This document shows positions 35,100 through 48,043 of a stretch of 64,000 nucleotides of DNA, piece by piece; position 1 is the first letter of the stretch; each line of letters opens with the position of its first letter. The position numbers and the translations under genes are program-made. Under the pieces are notes generated by a model that was not told the origin of the DNA, made no database searches, and was given only the letters and a program-made list of their open reading frames with translations. The DNA is from Oxytricha trifallax (taxonomy: Eukaryota; Ciliophora; Spirotrichea; Sporadotrichida; Oxytrichidae): contig ARYC01000369.1 in the NCBI GenBank assembly GCA_000711775.1, positions 81,712-145,711 on the forward strand, read 5' to 3'.

Positions 35100-36653
35100 A
35101 TGAACTCTAACACTTCAAAATCAACCCTTATTGCTGCTTTGCCAACTCCTATAAAGAGTAACTCAAACTTGAGAGGTTATTTGAGCTTTGAAAAAGAAAT
35201 TTAAAATAAAAATTAAACATATCGGCTTGCTTAAATCAAAAAGCAGTTTCTCTTAGCAATAGATAATCAAAGCTCAACTTTGGCACCACTAAAAAGCCAG
35301 AAGTTATTTATGTTGAGTTAGAGATAGAGCTAAGAGCTCTCGAATTAGAAGCTGAATTTTTCATAATTGAAGTTAATAATAAGTAATAGAATGCAGATTT
35401 AGGAGTTTAAACACAAAATGAATTGGTTGAGGAATAAAAGGAGCAGCAAAAAATTTAAAAATAAAAAACCTTTCAAATGCAAGGAGTGTTTGAATTTCTC
35501 CTCAACTGAATCCAGTTTAAGAGGCATGTCAAAGATTTACATTTTGGCAAATCCAAGGTATATTTTAAGCATGACAAAATCAAGGAAGGTGTTAGTGCAC
35601 GATTTTTATGAAATCATACACTCAATCAGCTTAAGTTAAAAGACACATGCAAAAACATCATTGAAGCGAGTTTTTAATGTAAGACAAAGAAACATAAGCA
35701 ATTTATACCACCAAGAGAATGTCCAATATTATAGAGTCTCAAAAAGAGAAGGAAGAGAGATTGAAGAAGTAGAAACGATTGGAGTCAATGAACCAAGAAT
35801 TATATATAGTATTCTTATAAGAGAGAGCTATGTATTTACCTCCATTAAATACAGTAGATCTCAGTTTTTATATTGACAACAATTTACAAATTTACGTGCC
35901 TAGCAAGGCAAATCTCATAGTAATTGATGAGTATGCTTAAAAGGTATATCCTTTAAAAAATCTTGTTAGGAACGAGCAGTGTCAAAATGAGTTTACCAAA
36001 AAATAATACTAAAAGAGGCTCAGAAAAGGTAATGCAAGACCTTCATTAAACTTGATAGGTTATTCTTGAACATGATTTTATTGCACTAAGATTTAAGAAG
36101 TATGAAATGAATTTAAAATTATCTCTACCATAATAGAAACCCAGATAACTTCAATGAGATACTCGCTGAAATTACCAAGTGTGTGAAAGAGCTCCATAAT
36201 TTGGAGTATGTTCATAGAGATTTAAAGTCAGAAAATATAATTAAAAAAATCTCTGTCCTTTAGAAAATAGTAGTCATTGATTTCAATAGATCATTAAGGA
36301 AAGAAATAGTGACTTTAGCTAATGTACTAGGCACATCTGATCACTTCCCAATAAGAGAGAAATGACTAATTGCTCTGTTTAGTGGGAAGTCTGGCGATAG
36401 CAGAAATTATCATAGAGTGCGATATGGAAAATATGTCTTACTTTGGAACAAAACAAGAGAAGTAATCAATAAGTTTGGCTTTTAAACATATCAAGAAAGA
36501 AGATGTTTCCACTGAGATTAAGAAAATTTTTGAGATAATCATAATAAGAGCTCCAGCATATTCAAGATCATCATTAGAGAAGGTAAAATTGAAACAATAA
36601 AGAGAGCTAAGTTCAAGAGATACCACAAAGATACACTGATAAAATTTCTTTGA
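35100..36653 (+). pseudogene. Decayed TBE zinc-finger / kinase ORF
   Basis: Homologous to 5226-6793. ATG 35100 starts MNSNTSKSTLIAALPTPIKS. The first zinc finger survives in part (KPFKCKECLNFSSTESSLR), as do kinase pieces (YVHRDLKSENI, VVIDFNRSLRKEI). Multiple frameshifts break it; TGA 36651-36653 corresponds to the ancestral stop. The DFN triplet is present here too, so it predates the split between the two copies. Confidence 0.82.
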
Positions 36654-36980
36654 AAAAAGTACACTAATAATCATTAAATATTCATAAAACTCACATAAAA
36701 CCTGCGTTTTCTCTACTAACCACAATAAGACAAACTGTACCCTACAAATCAATAACTAAAACATCTAAATAAGATGTTTTTTGGATTTTGAATGTGTTTC
36801 ACACTCACTTGAAGTTAAATTTTTTTTGGGGAAATATGGAAATGTTTTCGTCTATTTTTTGCGTTTATTAAATTTTTACATTTTTTATTAACTATTAAAA
36901 AATTTTTTTTTTCAATTGAAAATTTTATCTTACTGAAATTATCCTGATAATTAAATCAAATACATTAATTCAACATATTT

Positions 36981-39505
36981 TAAGGTGCTTTTACATGAAG
37001 AAGAATCCTAATATAATTACTTATTCTAATTATATAAATTTACTCATAATTTAAGGTAAGATATTATTGTAATTAATATTATTGAGTAAAAAGATTTTTT
37101 TAAAAAATATATCTATAAATTTAAATCTTGGAATAATAAGTTATTTTTTATATAAAATTACCAAATAATTAAATTATATTAACTACTTTATAATTTAAAT
37201 AAAATATATTAACCATTATATCTTCTTGTAATTTAAGATTTATAATATTAATGTAGAGACAAATAAAATATTAACCTCAAGATTAACAAACACCATCAGA
37301 CTAAGCAAGTATTGCTAATCGATCTGAGAAATTACAAAAAACTGAGAACAAGGTTTTAAACCTAAAATTATTCTAAATTTTTATATTTATATATTTATCT
37401 ATATAAATGATTTTTTCTTTAATTTCATTCACTTGTTGATAAATAATTCCATCATTTATATTTGTAATAAAGAAAGTGTTATAAAGTGGATTTTATAATG
37501 TAGAAATTACTTTGTAGCTCATCAAAGTATAATCTTTATAATAAATATGAATTTTAGATAATTTTTAATTTTATTATATATTTTAAGGGGACTACTTTGG
37601 AATTAATTGGCTTTACTACTAGTTTTGTATTATCTAGAAAAATGTCAAAGTAAATTTACCAATATTTAATTATAAAAGTGGGTAATGTCAATAATAAATT
37701 GAATTTAAAGTTTATACCAAAATTAAAAATAATTAGTTTATTTTTTAGTATAATTTATGTAAACTTATATAAATTTATACTATAATTATCCCTCTAATAG
37801 AAAGATATTTTATAGTTTTCTAGGGTTTACAGGTTATTTACTTAGTTTTTTTTAAAATTAGTCAGTTGTATATTTTGTTACATTAATTCATTAGTGAAAT
37901 CAAACTGTTTTTGTGGTTTGCTTAAAATTAAAAATGACATGTTAAAATCGATTGATTAATAATCAAAAAAAATCAGTACAATGCTTTATAACTTTAAAAT
38001 TTCCGAAGAATCAATCACTATATTTAGAGTATCTGTTTTGTAAATAAAATATAAATTCCACTCACAACAGATTTACTTCTAAACCTCAACATTCTATCTT
38101 AAACTGCATTTTTATTCACAATTTCAGTTTTAAATTAATTAATATGGCATTAAATAACTGTGCATTAATTGGCCTATATATCAATAAATAAATGTATTTA
38201 TAAGTGTTATAATCGTTATATTTTATATTATATTAGTTTTTTATGTATATAGACATAAAGTAAAAATATTTAAATTTATATCATATTAAGCAAAAAGTCC
38301 TCTAAACATACATAACAATAAACTAAAAATCATTAATTACTAAATATAGCAATTATCAAAATCATTTTTATATAAAAGTAAAACTATATTTGAAATTTAG
38401 GTGTATTGATTCAAGAAAGATAAAGAAGCACAAGTAAAATATATATTTATTGAAAATGTATTTTTATATAAAAAAATATCTCTAAAAATATTAAAATGTA
38501 TCATAACCCAGAAATTTAATTATAAAAAACCGATAAAATTATATTTTGAAAAAACTTAAATAAAACTATCTTACAACTATATTTACTAATTAAATTAAAA
38601 CTTGTTTATTTCAGTATATAAATTTTATAAATACTTATTTATTTTTCGCTTTTTATATTTCTTTCAATATTATATAGTTTTATAAAGCATAAATTATCCG
38701 AAAAATTAATCAACAATTAAATGTTTTAACATTTCAGATTGCTTAATTTATAACATATTTTTTAATTTGATAGATAAAAAGATGATGTAGATTTTTATTT
38801 TAAAGTGTAAAAATAATACATTAAATAGCTTTTGTGATATCTAATTTTTTAAGCCGATATTTAAATTTCTTATGAAATATTAATTTTTAGTGAAGAAATT
38901 TTTTTTATTTTTCACCTAAAATTAGACATAAGGTAAGGATAATTGTTTAAAAGAGTTGAAGTTTATAAAAGCAAGAATTTATTTACTAAATTATCAAAAG
39001 AGTATATTTTATCTGGAAAATTTATTGTATTTATAATTTGTGAATATAAACTTTAATAATTTAAATTAACTTACTAGACAACAATTACAATTAAGTTGAT
39101 GGTAAAAATTATTAGGCAGATGATTTTATTTTAAATTTTATCACTTAAGATTTGAAAAAGCCCATAATTAGTTTTTTATATAAAATAGATAACAAATATA
39201 AAGATATCACTATAAATATGAAAAGAAAATTATTACATATTTGATTTTCTAAAGGAAACATTAAGAATAAAGAAATAAATTTTTACACGATTTATAATAT
39301 TAATCAATCTTTGTTAAATATTAATAATTATATAAATTATATAAATTTTAAGTGATCCTTAGTAACTGTGTAGCAATGATGAAGCAGCTCTACTGCTGAA
39401 ATAAATGATTGATGGTCTAAAGTAAATGTGTGAAAACTAATTGAAGATAGCAGCATCACAAGAGAAAATCAAAAAGTATATGAATTAAAATAAGTGTAAA
39501 AAATA
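36981..39505 (+). CDS. F-family gene, copy F3
   Basis: The leader motif is at 36981. ATG 37251 reads MQRQIKYQPQDQQTPSDQAS, then NRSEKLQKTENKV, ending near the GTT at 37350. A later segment at about 39361-39505 reads SNDEAALLLKQMIDGLKQM and ENQLKIAASQEKIKKYMN, a coiled coil like the third segment of F2 and F5. The expected micro-MDS between them was not located with confidence (38407-38435, IQERQRSTS, is a weak candidate). No family was recognised. Confidence 0.5.
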
Positions 39506-39509
39506 AATA

Positions 39510-42500
39510 AATGGTTCAATTGATCATATTTCAAAGTGTTCAAAAATTACTGTCATTTTTTAATTTATCCTAAATCATATCTTTTTATAAATGACATTTA
39601 ATTATTTATTTTATCAATCCGAACCTCAAATTTATTTTAATGGCAGTTTAAATATATTAATATACTATTACAAATTATTCTATTTAGGATTTATAACTGT
39701 TTATTATGAAAATATCAATTCAATTCTAAGTAATGTGAGTAAAGCAAAAAATTCTTAATCATTTGCAATTATTAAAATTTACTATATATTATTTAAGAAT
39801 TTGAATTTGTGGAATTTAATTTCTTAAGTTTTTAAAATATTTAAATTAAAAAGCCATTTAAATGTCTTTATTTTTTATGATAAAAATGAATAAATTGAAG
39901 CATTTCTAATTAAAGATATCTTTGATAAATGAAAATCTCCAATTTCTTAAATAAATCAAGCCTTCTTATCTCTAGAAAGCATTTTTATTAAGAATGGAAT
40001 AATATAAAAAATACATTCAATCATATAAAAATAGTAATTTTATTTTATGATTAAATTTATGAATTATTTAAAATTTAATAATCATGAATGTTGAAATAAA
40101 TGTGATTTATATTATTCTTTGAGAATATTCAAGAAAATTGATAATATTTTTATAGTTTATCTCTTCAATAATAGATATCTAAAATATTATATTAAAATTC
40201 TTACAGAATTTATTTAGAGCTTCATCATTTAGGTATTTTCACAGAAAATGGATTCTAAGAAATGTTAATATACTAAATTATATTATCTTTAGAAATAGTA
40301 AAAGTGCATTCTAATACAACTTTAATGTAAGAGGTTGCGACTTTAGATAAGTATTTTAGTTATTATAGAATTATTTCAAATTTAAAGGACCTATATTTTA
40401 TAGATTAATTTAGTTTTAATAAACTTAAAATACGAGAATGAGTTTGATTCCTTTGTAATTAAGTATGTGAAATTTATTGATAAATTAGCGGAAAACAGAT
40501 TTAGATGATTCTTCTAAGATATTTTGAAAATTAAGTGAAAATTATTAGTGGAAGTGGTATATAGTATAAGCTCTCAATATTTACTCCAATCTGATTCTAA
40601 ATCTACCCTTCATAATAAATCGTCAAGAATCTAGTAACGAGAGCTAAAATTTCTAATTGCCAAAATGTTTTTCATTTTTACATATAGATTATATATAGAA
40701 AATTATTTCAGACAGACAAAGGTGAGTTAATTATTCTGTACCTTTATAAATATGTATTTATATTTCATATGCTATAAAATTACATAATTAATTGTGATTT
40801 TAAATATGGACTATAATTGTTATCAGTATCATAAGATCATGAATTTTTTAAATAAAATCATTTTTCTTTGATTGAAATCAATGATTTCCATAATGATGAT
40901 ATATTATTAAAATAAAAAGATTGTTTATATAATGTTATTTAACTAATCTGGATTTCACAAATATTTCTTTCTCAACATTCAAAATAAACAAAAATAAATC
41001 TTAATTAAGCAGTCTTTTATATTTTATATTTATCATGTAAAAACGGAATAACTTTCGAAGGGGTTAAGGGCCCAAAATTTTAAATAGAGCAGATTTTTTA
41101 TTTTTTAATTAATGAATAATTCTGTTTTATCTATTAAAACTGAATTTTCAAATGATAAGGCTATTTAAAGCATAATAATATTTACAATTTTAATACTAGA
41201 GATAAATATATTGAATGCTCAAGTAGATTCTAAAATAAGTTTCTCACAACAAATAACCAACGTGTATAATTTAAATCCTAAAATTAATTGTATATTTATA
41301 AGAATTTTAAAAACAAAGCCTAACCCTCAAGATCTCTGATTTCCGGTGCTAGAGTTGCGGCCAATTAATAATTGTCGCTGTAATAGCAGCCACCAATGTT
41401 GTAACCATAGATAAATCTACAAAATATTCAAATTAAAAACTCATTAAAATGATAATTCTTTATATTAAGTGATTAGTATGATTATTTATAAAAAAAAATT
41501 TAATCTTAAATTTTATCAGAAATTATTTAATTTTTTCTAATTTATAATTGTACTGTATAATAAATTTAAATTTCCATAAAAAGTTTATTCTTATCGCTGA
41601 AAAGATCAACCCTAATCTAAAGGTATATTAATCGGCAATAAATTAAAATGTGAAAAAATTTAATTTAACTTAATATGTGAATTAAAAAATTAATAAAATT
41701 AACTTAATTTTAATTTTAACTAACTAACTAATTTTAAAATTAAGGAGTTATCAAAAGTAAATTAAAATTTATATAGTACTTGAAAAATTTTTAAAATAAT
41801 TCATATTTAAAGAAATAATAATTTGACAAAACTAGCAAATCGGTGCCAGAAATAAAAGCTAAAAACCTAAGAAATAATTCGTTAATAAAATGCTTAATTT
41901 AAGATCCTTAATTATTCATAATAATATGACAACTTAATTTTCATCAAAAATATAATAGAGTAATAAAAAATTTGTATATATTTTTTGAGAATTTGTGTAT
42001 ATTTTATCATTTAAATGAGATCCTGTTTGTGAATTTTATAAAAAGGTAAACCCATTTATATTAAAATCGATTAAAATACTATTTATAAACTCTTCTTCAA
42101 CTAGAAGGTCTTTATAAATTTGGCTTTAGTTTGTAATAAATAAAACTCGAATCAAAGAATTTAAATTTACAATTTTCCCTAGGTGTATTTCACAAGAAAC
42201 ATATATAATAATTAAGACTTTAACTAATAATCTAATTTTCACTTTAATAAGAGCTGCCCGACTATGTTAAATAATTGATTTATTTAATTTAAAAACTTCG
42301 ATTTAATCTATAATAATAATTATATATTGATTTAGAAGATATTCAATATCATAAGAAAAAAATGATTATATTAAAAATTTTAATAAAAATTAAAGTTAAA
42401 AAAAAAATATATAAATGTTGGTATATTTAATTGAATAATGCTAAGTTTTGCTCTAATAAATCAGCACTAATATTTAAAATTTACATAAAATGATCTAAGT

Positions 42501-43450
42501 GAAAAGAGTAAAGTGTAATGTAAAAATTTATTATTAAATCGTTAACAATATTCTTTATGGTATAAGAAAGTATAGTGATTACTCAACAAAAATTTTGGTT
42601 ATCTTTTCTATGGAAAAAACTACTCTTAAAACATAATAGATTCAATTGATAGTGAAATAATAAGCTTCTAACACTAAAAATTTTGCCATTCAATATTTTT
42701 TCAAAGAAATAGTTTAATAAATTAAAATAAAAATTTATAAGAAACACCTTTAATATTATCCTTATGCTATTTTAAAATATAAGTAATTGAACAGTTTAAA
42801 AGATATAAAAAATTATCTTCCACATTTGTTATACTTTTTTTAAAAAAAAGTTTGCTTAATATTTTTTTACTATTATATTTAATTAGATTCTTTTATACAT
42901 AGAAATTGATATTATTGTATTATATTTTTCTTCTTTCATATAAGTTGTAATATTTTTCAAGATATTATAAAAATATAGGCATATGTGCTTGGTATGTTCT
43001 TGGTAAATAGTATATTCTCAAATAAGAGGAGAAATAATATGGAGATATCAATGAAATTTAAGGCTAGAATATCAAATAAATGAATGGAGAAGTACCCCAA
43101 AATAAAAGTGACATTGAAAAACTAAAAATGTTTAAATTAAAATATATTGGAGTATTTTAAATAAGTAAAGATAAAAACATATTTTATAAGACATAAAATG
43201 AATTAGATCTTTACCAAAATAAAAAAAATGTTAATGATTTGACTTACATAAAAAATATTTGTAATTAACTTTAAAGATAATCTCATGATGGAAAAAGTTT
43301 TGTTGAGATTTTTAAACATAGATAAATTAATTAAAACTTTTTTAGTATTTACGTTACTTTAAAACCCAAGAAATAAATTATTGAAGTTTATGCTAATTAA
43401 ATTTTTTAATAAATAATAAATTAAACTTATGAAGGGTCTTCGGGATTTCA
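39510..43450. other. AT-rich region with one candidate segment
   Basis: Mostly featureless AT-rich sequence. The patch 41311-41423 is less AT-rich and open on both strands; the minus strand reads FIYGYNIGGCYYSDNYQLAA then TLAPEIRDLEGQ, the plus strand a hydrophobic QLIIVAVIAATNVVTIDK. It may be an isolated MDS, but neither strand can be preferred strongly. Confidence 0.35.
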
Positions 43451-43451
43451 A

Positions 43452-43577
43452 ATGTCTTCGGAATTATTCCTAGATAGAACCGCAAGATCATTTAAATCAA
43501 GAAATGATTCTAATATGGTCTATAGCCGAAATAGTGAGACGCCACAAAAATGTAAAACTAATAATATAAAACTTTGA
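43452..43577 (+). pseudogene. Gene H, copy H2 (interrupted)
   Basis: A diverged copy of the start of H1: MSSELFLDRTARSFKSRND and on to TGA 43575-43577. Nucleotide similarity to H1 continues for several hundred bases past the stop, so the reading frame was probably lost in this copy, or the shared DNA is not coding at all. Confidence 0.35.
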
Positions 43578-44166
43578 AACAAGTCAGAATATAAGAATCT
43601 TCAAATCTATTGTCAAAAATGACGATTGATATTACAGTTTTCTAATGACGATTTAAATTTATAATATTCTCAATGAATTAATTAATATAATTTTGTTTAA
43701 GACAATCAATAATTTATAAATCTTACTTTTAATTGATTTTATAGTAAAACATATATAAATTAACTTTCAACTTGACTTAACCATATTAACTTTTAATTTC
43801 ATAATTTATGATATATTAAATTTTTCATCATATATTCAATTCAGTTAAGTTACATTTAAATGCATTTCTCATTTTCCACTTATTTTCTTGAAATAGATAA
43901 TGATATATAAACAATTTGAGATAAATTTTATTTATATGTGACAAAGTTTCTAAAAATTTCTTCTTATAATTCGATATTCTCCAAAATAAGAGTTGAAATT
44001 CTTAAGTGATAAGCTTTAAATAGAAAATAACATATATCTATGGAATGTTTTAATCTTGTAGTTATAATATGCTTTATTTCTTGACAATATTTGTGTTGAA
44101 TTATTTAAAAAATAATTTTAGTCCATAAAATAATAAAGAGAGGCTTCTACTATATTCATAAATTTC

Positions 44167-44588
44167 GGGGGGGGGAAGTTTCCTGCCTCCAACATTAAAT
44201 TTTATGTTTTTTGCAATAATTTTAATAGAAAAAAATAAATTTCAATTTCAATTACCATAATCATGTACTATACAACATTTATTATTATATAATTTTCAAG
44301 GTACATAATTATTCTTTATCAAATTATATATTATTAACAAGGCTAAAATTAGTGTTTTTACTAATAATTAAAATAATTTTCATTAACTTTGAAATTAATT
44401 ATCAAGGTAGAAATGATGTTTGAAGCTAAATTAAAAAAAAACTACATCATTATTGATGATAAAGATTCTTTGAAAATTTAAAAAGTTACATGTTTTTATG
44501 GATGGGGCAGGAAACTACCTTTTTGGGGGCAGGAAACTTCCCCACTAGGGTGCATATAAAATTTTGGGGCAGGAAACTTCCCCCCCTC
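44167..44588. mobile_element. 422-bp MITE with 8-bp target duplication
   Basis: The ends are GGGGGGAAGTTTCCTGCC and its complement (GGGGCAGGAAACTTCCCCCC at the right). The octamer TAAATTTC lies on both sides (44159-44166 and 44589-44596). The right end carries three tandem versions of the GGGGCAGGAAAC motif within 90 bp. It is related to the elements at 8090 and 15249. An 8-bp duplication is the hAT-type signature (family knowledge), but no transposase was seen. Confidence 0.88.
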
Positions 44589-45079
44589 TAAATTTCAATA
44601 AATTCTCAATCTCTAAAACTGATTTTAAAGCTTACTAGCTTCTATAACTTATTAATCCATCTATATAATATATAAGAATGATCCGAATAATTTAATCAAC
44701 TAAAGTAGTGGAAGTATTTTATCTAAAATTTGTAAGTTTAGGGAATTTTTTCCAGTTCATTTTTAGAATTAATTTAAGTTACCTAAATTTTATTTTATTC
44801 AATTTTATAACCAAATACTAAACTTTTTTTAAAGAAATTGTGATCGTATATGAGTTTGAATGCTTCAATAAAAATAATATATAACAAATTTACTACCAGA
44901 AATATAATATGGATTAACAATATAGCAAATAATAATTTATAGGAAATAATAATGTTCTAGTATAATTATATTACAGTAAAAATTATAGTTAATTATTAAG
45001 GATATATGATCTTATTCTCATGATACTGTTAGAAAGAGAGACTTGATTTTCACTCTTAATCAGACAAAGGTTTTTTATT

Positions 45080-46332
45080 GATAAATTAATCAGTAAATAT
45101 GTTATGTTATTCGAGATTGTTGTTAACGATTTTAGAAAAAAACTTCTTAATAAAATAATAAATTTTTCTAATAGAACTAATATTTATTCCTCCAAGAATT
45201 GATATTATTCTGGTACTATTGAGAAGTAGAAATTATATATTTAATATTTTTTGGATCTAAAAATATTGTAATTTAATAAGAATTTCATTTTTTATTTAAG
45301 AGTTTAATTGGCATAAATTAGTTAGAAACATTTATTAAGTATTGTTGATTAAACAAAAAAATTATTATGATCAAATTAATGTTTTATTAAGAATTTATAA
45401 AACAATAGAATATTTAGATTCAATATTAAATTAAAGAATTGAATGATTAAATCTTCATTTTTTTATACTTAAAATATTTGCGACTTAAAGATATTATTTA
45501 AAATATATTCTTTAATTTTTAATTTAGATTATAAAAATATAAAATCTATTAAATTTACTATTCAGTTGTTATATTTAAGCTTTAATTTTCATCCATTTTA
45601 ATCTGTAAATTTTGCAAATATACTTTTGATTTAATTTTATAAACAGACAATTATTTTATTAAATGTTAAATTATGAACTAAATTCTCATAGCAATTTTAT
45701 TTCTGATTTTGATTTATCTAATAAAATTTAAATGGGAATCCGTTAATTTTATAACTTTAAGAGCTATAAAAACCATGAAAATATCATTTATTATAAATAA
45801 TGGAAATCTAGTGAAAAAAGCAGTAATATTTTTCAGATATAATAAAATTAAAACTATCTGATCTTATCAATCTATAAGTATAGCAGGTTTATAATTAATA
45901 CATTAAAATTCGAATTTACTAATAATTAGAGTATATTCAAAAGAATACAGATTTTGTTCAAATCTACAACTAAATTTTAATAATAATTTGAAACGAAAAT
46001 TTTCTTATATTTACAATATATTGAATTAATTTTGCTCCTTTATTCAATATAATAATACAATTAGTTCTATTTGGTATGTAAAAACCTAATTAAATTATTT
46101 AAAGAAATTTAGCTTTGTAAAACTTAAAGTTTATTAGTATAATTAAATAGAATTTTATTTTCATTATTATATGAATTAAGATAAAGATAGAATTAGTAAG
46201 ATTCTTAATATAAATAAGATATTGAAAGACAGTAGTATATAAAGTAATAGTATCCTTTAAAGATTGTTTAGAGAGAGTCTATTTAAACGACATAGGGTGT
46301 TGAAATTATTTACATAATTAAGAAATATTTTA
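45080..46332. other. AT-rich region, no feature seen
   Basis: Low-complexity AT-rich sequence ending in a (TA) run at about 46331-46351 that abuts the palindromic element. Confidence 0.45.
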
Positions 46333-47165
46333 TATATATATATATATATAAGGAAGAATTTTTTTAGCGTAAGAGTAATTTTAAATAAATATAGAATTTA
46401 CATTTAATAGGTTTGATAAAATACATAAAAATTACCAATAAGGGAAAATACAATGAAAATAAGCTATATTGAAATGAAAATTTCTCGAAACCTATTTATC
46501 GAAAGCTTACAAGATATTCTGACTGCATTGATTCAGCGCATATGCGCTGATTTTTATTTAGCGCATATGCGCTGAATTAAATCGAGGCACGGCAGGTTTT
46601 TTTAAGGCCAAAGATGCGTTCTTAATTCAATATGTCCCTTTGGACTTAGGTTGCTTTAATTATTAAATTCTTAATTAATAATATTATTTTTAGTAATTTT
46701 TAAATTTACGCAATTTATTAAATTTAAAAGTTATCACTAATGTGATTTCTTTAATGAGAAATTTCATTAAGGTTAAAATATTTAATTTTTTATTAAAAAT
46801 TAAAATTATATTACTAAAAATAATATTATTAATTAAGAATTTAATAATTAAAGCAACCTAAGTCCAAAGGGACATATTGAATTAAGAACGCATCTTTGGC
46901 CTTAAAAAAACCTGCCGTGCCCTCGATTTAATTCAGCGCATATGCGCTAAATAAAAATCAGCGCATAGGCGCTGAATCAATGCAGTCAGAATATCTTGTA
47001 AGCTTTCGATAAATAGGTTTCGAGAAATTTTCATTTCAATATAGCTTATTTTCATTGTATTTTCCCTTATTGGTAATTTTTATGTATTTTATCAAACCTT
47101 AAATGTAAATTCTATATTTATTTAAAATTACTCTTACGCTAAAAAAATTCTTCCTTATATATATA
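46333..47165. mobile_element. 833-bp palindromic foldback element with GCGCATATGCGC palindromes
   Basis: Long near-perfect inverted arms (about 46333-46697 and 46805-47165) surround a loop of about 110 bp. The arms start in (TA)n followed by AGGAAGAATTTTTTTAGCG. Each arm contains two copies of the nearly self-complementary AGCGCATATGCGCT near the CGAGGCACGGCAGG block; one right-arm copy is changed to GCATAGGCGC. It has no coding capacity. Insertion into a TA repeat hides any target duplication. Confidence 0.88.
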
Positions 47166-47838
47166 GCATAAATAAAGATTATTAAATCTAAGAATTTAAA
47201 ATTGATATTCAAAAAAGTTGCAATCGGTTTATGAAATTGAAGAAAAAATTTAGTTTAAAATAGTTAATTATAAAATCAAATTGAATAAATAAGAAAAATA
47301 TATCCCAATCAAATAACATTTTACCAATAATAATATTATCAAAATATATTTAAAACCCTAATTTTTCTATTAAAAATTTTTGATTTATAATAAAAGGCTT
47401 AATATAATTCATTTTAATAATATTTGATTAATTTTTAATTTAAGGAATAAAATGTATCTTAATAGTTGGGATATTTGATAATAAAGTATAATTATAACTA
47501 TGAGAGCTTTTAAAGTTGTGATTTGAAAATAATTAATGAAAGGAAATATTTGAAAATTTTTTTTCAAAGTATATATATTAAATAAACTCATAAATCGCTG
47601 ATTTAATAATTTCCAGAACTGTTTGTATTTTAAGAATTTTAAACCATTAAATTTAAATCAGCATCAGGTATGTTGTATTAAAAACGATAAGACGGGTAAT
47701 TAAATACCATTTCGGAGCAGGATACTTTCCCCATAAATTTAAAATAAAATTTTGATTTTGATTCACTCAAATTGTAAATACATTATCTTTTTGAATTAAG
47801 TAAATTAATTACTAACTATAAAAATATATTTCCAAAAA
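47166..47838. other. AT-rich spacer with the start of the GST duplication
   Basis: From about 47690 the sequence matches the region upstream of GST B, including the right remnant of the GGGGCAGGAAAC MITE (47702-47733). Confidence 0.55.
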
Positions 47839-48043
47839 ATGTCTTACAAACTTACAAACTTCATTATCTGAATTTTCATTCCAGAGGTGAAGCCATAAGA
47901 ATGCTATTTTCATACACTAAAGTCGAATATTAAGAGATTAACTATTCATATGCTGACTTGGCATAACTCAAAGGGACAGGCAAGTTTGAATTTGATCAGC
48001 TTCCAGGCGTTGAAACGAACGGAAAAATGTATATACAATCAAA

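Larger units (their letters stand above)
32755..36790 (+). mobile_element. TBE: Decayed TBE transposon
   Basis: This is a TBE of nearly full length (4036 bp) in the same orientation as 2809-6932. The left end has lost one C4A4 unit (CAAAACCCCTTAATGAGG). The right end is degraded (GATGTTTTTTGGATTTTG). Flanks are ATT and AAT, not identical. All three genes carry many indels. The divergence suggests a much older insertion than the TBEs at either edge of the window. Confidence 0.9.

Noticed and set aside
47409..47591. 60-codon minus-strand ORF; similar ones at 13938-14120 and 32300-32488
   Set aside because: AT-rich composition (Ile, Leu, Lys, Asn, Phe), no paralogue and no family likeness; expected by chance.
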